From NCBI GenBank assembly GCA_026392265.1, contig JAPLCL010000264.1, positions 1 to 10,610 of the forward strand: a DNA stretch of 10,610 nt, given 5' to 3'. Below the pieces are notes generated by a model. That model did no database searches. It saw nothing but the letters and a program-made list of their open reading frames with translations, and was not told the DNA's origin. Both the position numbers and the translations under genes were made by a program. Origin of the DNA: Actinomycetota bacterium. GTDB lineage: Bacteria > Actinomycetota > Thermoleophilia > UBA2241. Of the stretch, positions 9,188 through 10,610 are shown piece after piece (positions within the stretch are counted from its first letter, which is position 1; each line of letters starts with the position of its first letter).

Positions 9188-9836
9188 CGGCGGCACGCCG
9201 GGCGCGTCTCGCGCAGCGTCCGGCGCGCGGGGGCTGCGTCTCGTCCTCGCCTCGCGCTCGCCGCAGCGCGACGGGCTGCTCCGCCAACTGGGCATCCCCT
9301 TTCGCGTGGTGGTCAGCGAGCACCTCGAGGACCTGCACGACGGCGATCCGGTGCGCACCGTCGAGCGCAACGCTCGCGGCAAGGCCGAGGAGGTGCGCGC
9401 CCGTGTCGGCTTGCTCCCCGGCGAGCTGGTGCTCGGAGTAGACACCGTGGTCGTGGTCGACGGCCGTGTGCTCGGCAAGGCGGCCGGCGAGCAGGAGGCG
9501 GCGGGGTACCTCCGCCTGCTCGCCGGCCGCCGTCACGAGGTCTACAGCGGCCTCCATCTCTGCTCCGGTGAGTACGGCGAGACCGCTTACGCCGTGACCG
9601 GCGTGACCTTTCGGCCACTGCACGCCGGGGACGTCGCGCGCTACGTCGCCTGCGGCGAGTGGCGCGAACGCGCCGGCGCCTACGCCATCCAGGGAATCGG
9701 TTCTGCGCTCGTCGAGCGCGTCGACGGCGACTACTTCAACGTCGTCGGCTTGCCGGTGGCAGCCCTGCTGACGGCGCTCATCGCCCTCGGCTCGCCGCCG
9801 TTCTCCTGGTTGCCGGCGGGCTCCTCATCCCCGTGA
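9168..9836 (+). CDS. maf: Maf family nucleotide pyrophosphatase
   Basis: Maf proteins hydrolyse non-canonical or selected nucleoside triphosphates to the monophosphate and have been linked to septum control. Motifs follow the family order: LASRSPQRDGLLRQLGI (28-43), ERNARGKAEE (66-75), LGVDTVVVVDGRVLGK (89-104) with the proposed catalytic Asp92, HEVYSGL (123-129), and GEWRERAGAYAIQG (163-176) followed by NVVGLP (191-196). The start is uncertain. GTG 9168 gives 222 residues and overlaps ndk by 20 nt, with only a weak GATCGGG upstream. An ATG at 9108 would put 26 aberrant codons inside ndk. The real domain begins near residue 23, so translation coupled to the ndk stop is the best reading. The exact nucleotide substrate cannot be told. 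Confidence 0.92.
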   Translation: MRTSSSSGGTPGASRAASGARGLRLVLASRSPQRDGLLRQLGIPFRVVVSEHLEDLHDGDPVRTVERNARGKAEEVRARVGLLPGELVLGVDTVVVVDGRVLGKAAGEQEAAGYLRLLAGRRHEVYSGLHLCSGEYGETAYAVTGVTFRPLHAGDVARYVACGEWRERAGAYAIQGIGSALVERVDGDYFNVVGLPVAALLTALIALGSPPFSWLPAGSSSP

Positions 9837-9876
9837 ACGGCGGCTCGCCTGGGCTTCGGGGCCGCCGTCGCCCCGG

Positions 9877-9906
9877 TTGGTCATGCCTTTGGCGAGCGTA
9901 TACAAT
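9877..9906 (+). promoter_or_regulatory. Putative promoter of mreB
   Basis: TATACA (9899-9904) overlaps TACAAT (9901-9906, five of six against TATAAT). A weak -35, TTGGTC (9877-9882, three of six), lies 16 or 18 bp upstream depending on which hexamer is used. It sits in the 103-nt gap between maf and mreB and is AT-rich against its surroundings. An 8-bp inverted repeat (9837-9844/9861-9868) just upstream, starting at the end of maf, has no U-tract. Confidence 0.5.
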
Positions 9907-9926
9907 GACTTTTCGACATCTCACCG

Positions 9927-9933
9927 AAAGGAG
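9927..9933 (+). promoter_or_regulatory. Ribosome binding site AAAGGAG deciding the mreB start
   Basis: AAAGGAG is a near-perfect Shine-Dalgarno sequence. The in-frame codon at the ideal distance (6 nt) is ATA at 9940, not ATG or GTG. The nearest in-frame ATG (9982) is 48 nt away and has no Shine-Dalgarno of its own, so this site argues for initiation at ATA. Confidence 0.75.
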
Positions 9934-9939
9934 CTCCCC

Positions 9940-10610
9940 ATAAGCTTCCTCGGATTCCTTACGGGCTTTGGCGCCCGTGACATGGCGGTCGACCTCGGCA
10001 CCGCCAACACGCTGGTCTATCTTCGCGGCAAAGGCATCGTGCTCTCCGAGCCGTCCGTGGTCGCCATCGATCACCGCACCGGCGAGGTGCACGCCGTGGG
10101 CGCCGAGGCCAAGCGCATGCTGGGCCGCACGCCGGCCACCATCAGCGCGGTGCGTCCGCTCAAAGACGGCGTCATCGCCGACTTCGACGTCACCGAGCAG
10201 ATGCTGCGGCACTTCATCCGTAGAGTCATGCAGAACCGCTGGGCTCACCCCAGGGTGGTCATCTGCGTCCCCAGTGGTGTGACCGGCGTCGAGAAACGAG
10301 CAGTGGAAGAGGCGACCTACTCCGCGGGCGCCCGCTGGGCGACCCTCATCGAGGAGCCCATGGCGGCCGCCATCGGCGCCGGCCTGCCCGTCGCCGAGCC
10401 CACCGGCAGCATGATCGTCGACATCGGCGGCGGTACCAGCGAGGTGGCCGTCATCTCACTCGGCGGCATCGTTGTCAGCCAATCCATCCGCGTCGGCGGC
10501 GACGAGCTCGACGAGGCCGTCATCAGTTACGTCAAAAAGGAATATAGGCTCCTGATCGGTAGCCAGACAGCCGAAGAGATCAAGCTCGAGATCGGCTCGG
10601 CGCACTCACT
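9940..10610 (+). CDS. mreB: Rod-shape-determining protein MreB, 3'-truncated, apparent ATA start
   Basis: MreB is a bacterial actin that forms membrane-bound filaments guiding the cell-wall elongation machinery. The visible 223 residues are about two-thirds of the usual 335-345. Numbering from the ATA, the hydrophobic N-terminus SFLGFLTGF (2-10) resembles the membrane-binding start of MreB proteins. The phosphate-1 motif DLGTANT is at 18-24 and the phosphate-2 motif DIGGGTSE at 161-168. PSGVTGVEKRA (111-121), EEPMAAAIGAGLP (138-150) and AEEIKLEIGSA are family hallmarks. The frame stays open to the window end, so mreC and mreD probably follow. The first codon appears to be ATA (9940), set 6 nt after AAAGGAG. 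The fallback ATG at 9982 would drop 14 residues, including the membrane anchor. A single-base sequencing error (ATG read as ATA) is possible. Confidence 0.93.
   Translation, partial: MSFLGFLTGFGARDMAVDLGTANTLVYLRGKGIVLSEPSVVAIDHRTGEVHAVGAEAKRMLGRTPATISAVRPLKDGVIADFDVTEQMLRHFIRRVMQNRWAHPRVVICVPSGVTGVEKRAVEEATYSAGARWATLIEEPMAAAIGAGLPVAEPTGSMIVDIGGGTSEVAVISLGGIVVSQSIRVGGDELDEAVISYVKKEYRLLIGSQTAEEIKLEIGSAHS

Noticed and set aside
9837..9868. Inverted repeat after maf as an intrinsic terminator
   Set aside because: The stem is only 8 bp with a 16-nt loop and is not followed by a T-run, so it cannot be called a terminator.
9982..9984. ATG 9982 as the start of mreB
   Set aside because: It has no Shine-Dalgarno and removes the conserved hydrophobic N-terminus encoded in frame upstream. 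It is kept only as a fallback or second start.

Overview
The window is very GC-rich, and every convincing gene lies on the + strand in the order lon (5' truncated), a small zinc-ribbon gene, valS, folC, a 48-residue membrane peptide, an SDR/DUF2867 oxidoreductase, a membrane double-zinc-ribbon protein, ndk, maf and mreB (3' truncated). The core order valS-folC-(small membrane protein)-ndk-mreB is the classical Actinomycetota arrangement, seen for example in Streptomyces. The Maf 'LASRSPQR' and FolC 'GTNGKSS' variants fit a deep-branching actinobacterial lineage such as Thermoleophilia or Coriobacteriia. That placement is inferred from memory of the families, not from a search. I see no mobile element, CRISPR array, RNA gene or prophage.

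Layout. Bases 1-1812 hold the AAA+ and protease domains of Lon. A 65-residue His-rich zinc-ribbon gene (1921-2118) follows, with its own -10 element and a very strong intrinsic terminator (2158-2193), so it looks monocistronic. A TATACT promoter near 2258 then opens a valS-folC operon (2341-6336, 30 nt gap). A second TATACT promoter (6376) inside the folC-downstream gap precedes a run of closely spaced genes (6405-9836): membrane peptide, SDR/DUF2867 protein, double-zinc-ribbon membrane protein, ndk and maf. ndk and maf overlap by 20 nt. A TATACA/TACAAT promoter at about 9899 lies before mreB, which runs off the window.

Function. This is a housekeeping block: protein quality control (Lon), tRNA charging (ValRS), folate polyglutamylation (FolC), nucleotide balance and clean-up (Ndk, Maf), and cell shape (MreB). 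Three small or poorly understood products are interspersed: two cysteine zinc-ribbon proteins and one single-helix membrane peptide. I found no clear new multi-gene system. The most notable feature is that mreB appears to start at an ATA codon placed 6 nt after a perfect Shine-Dalgarno sequence. The next ATG lies 14 codons further in and would remove the hydrophobic N-terminus expected of MreB.
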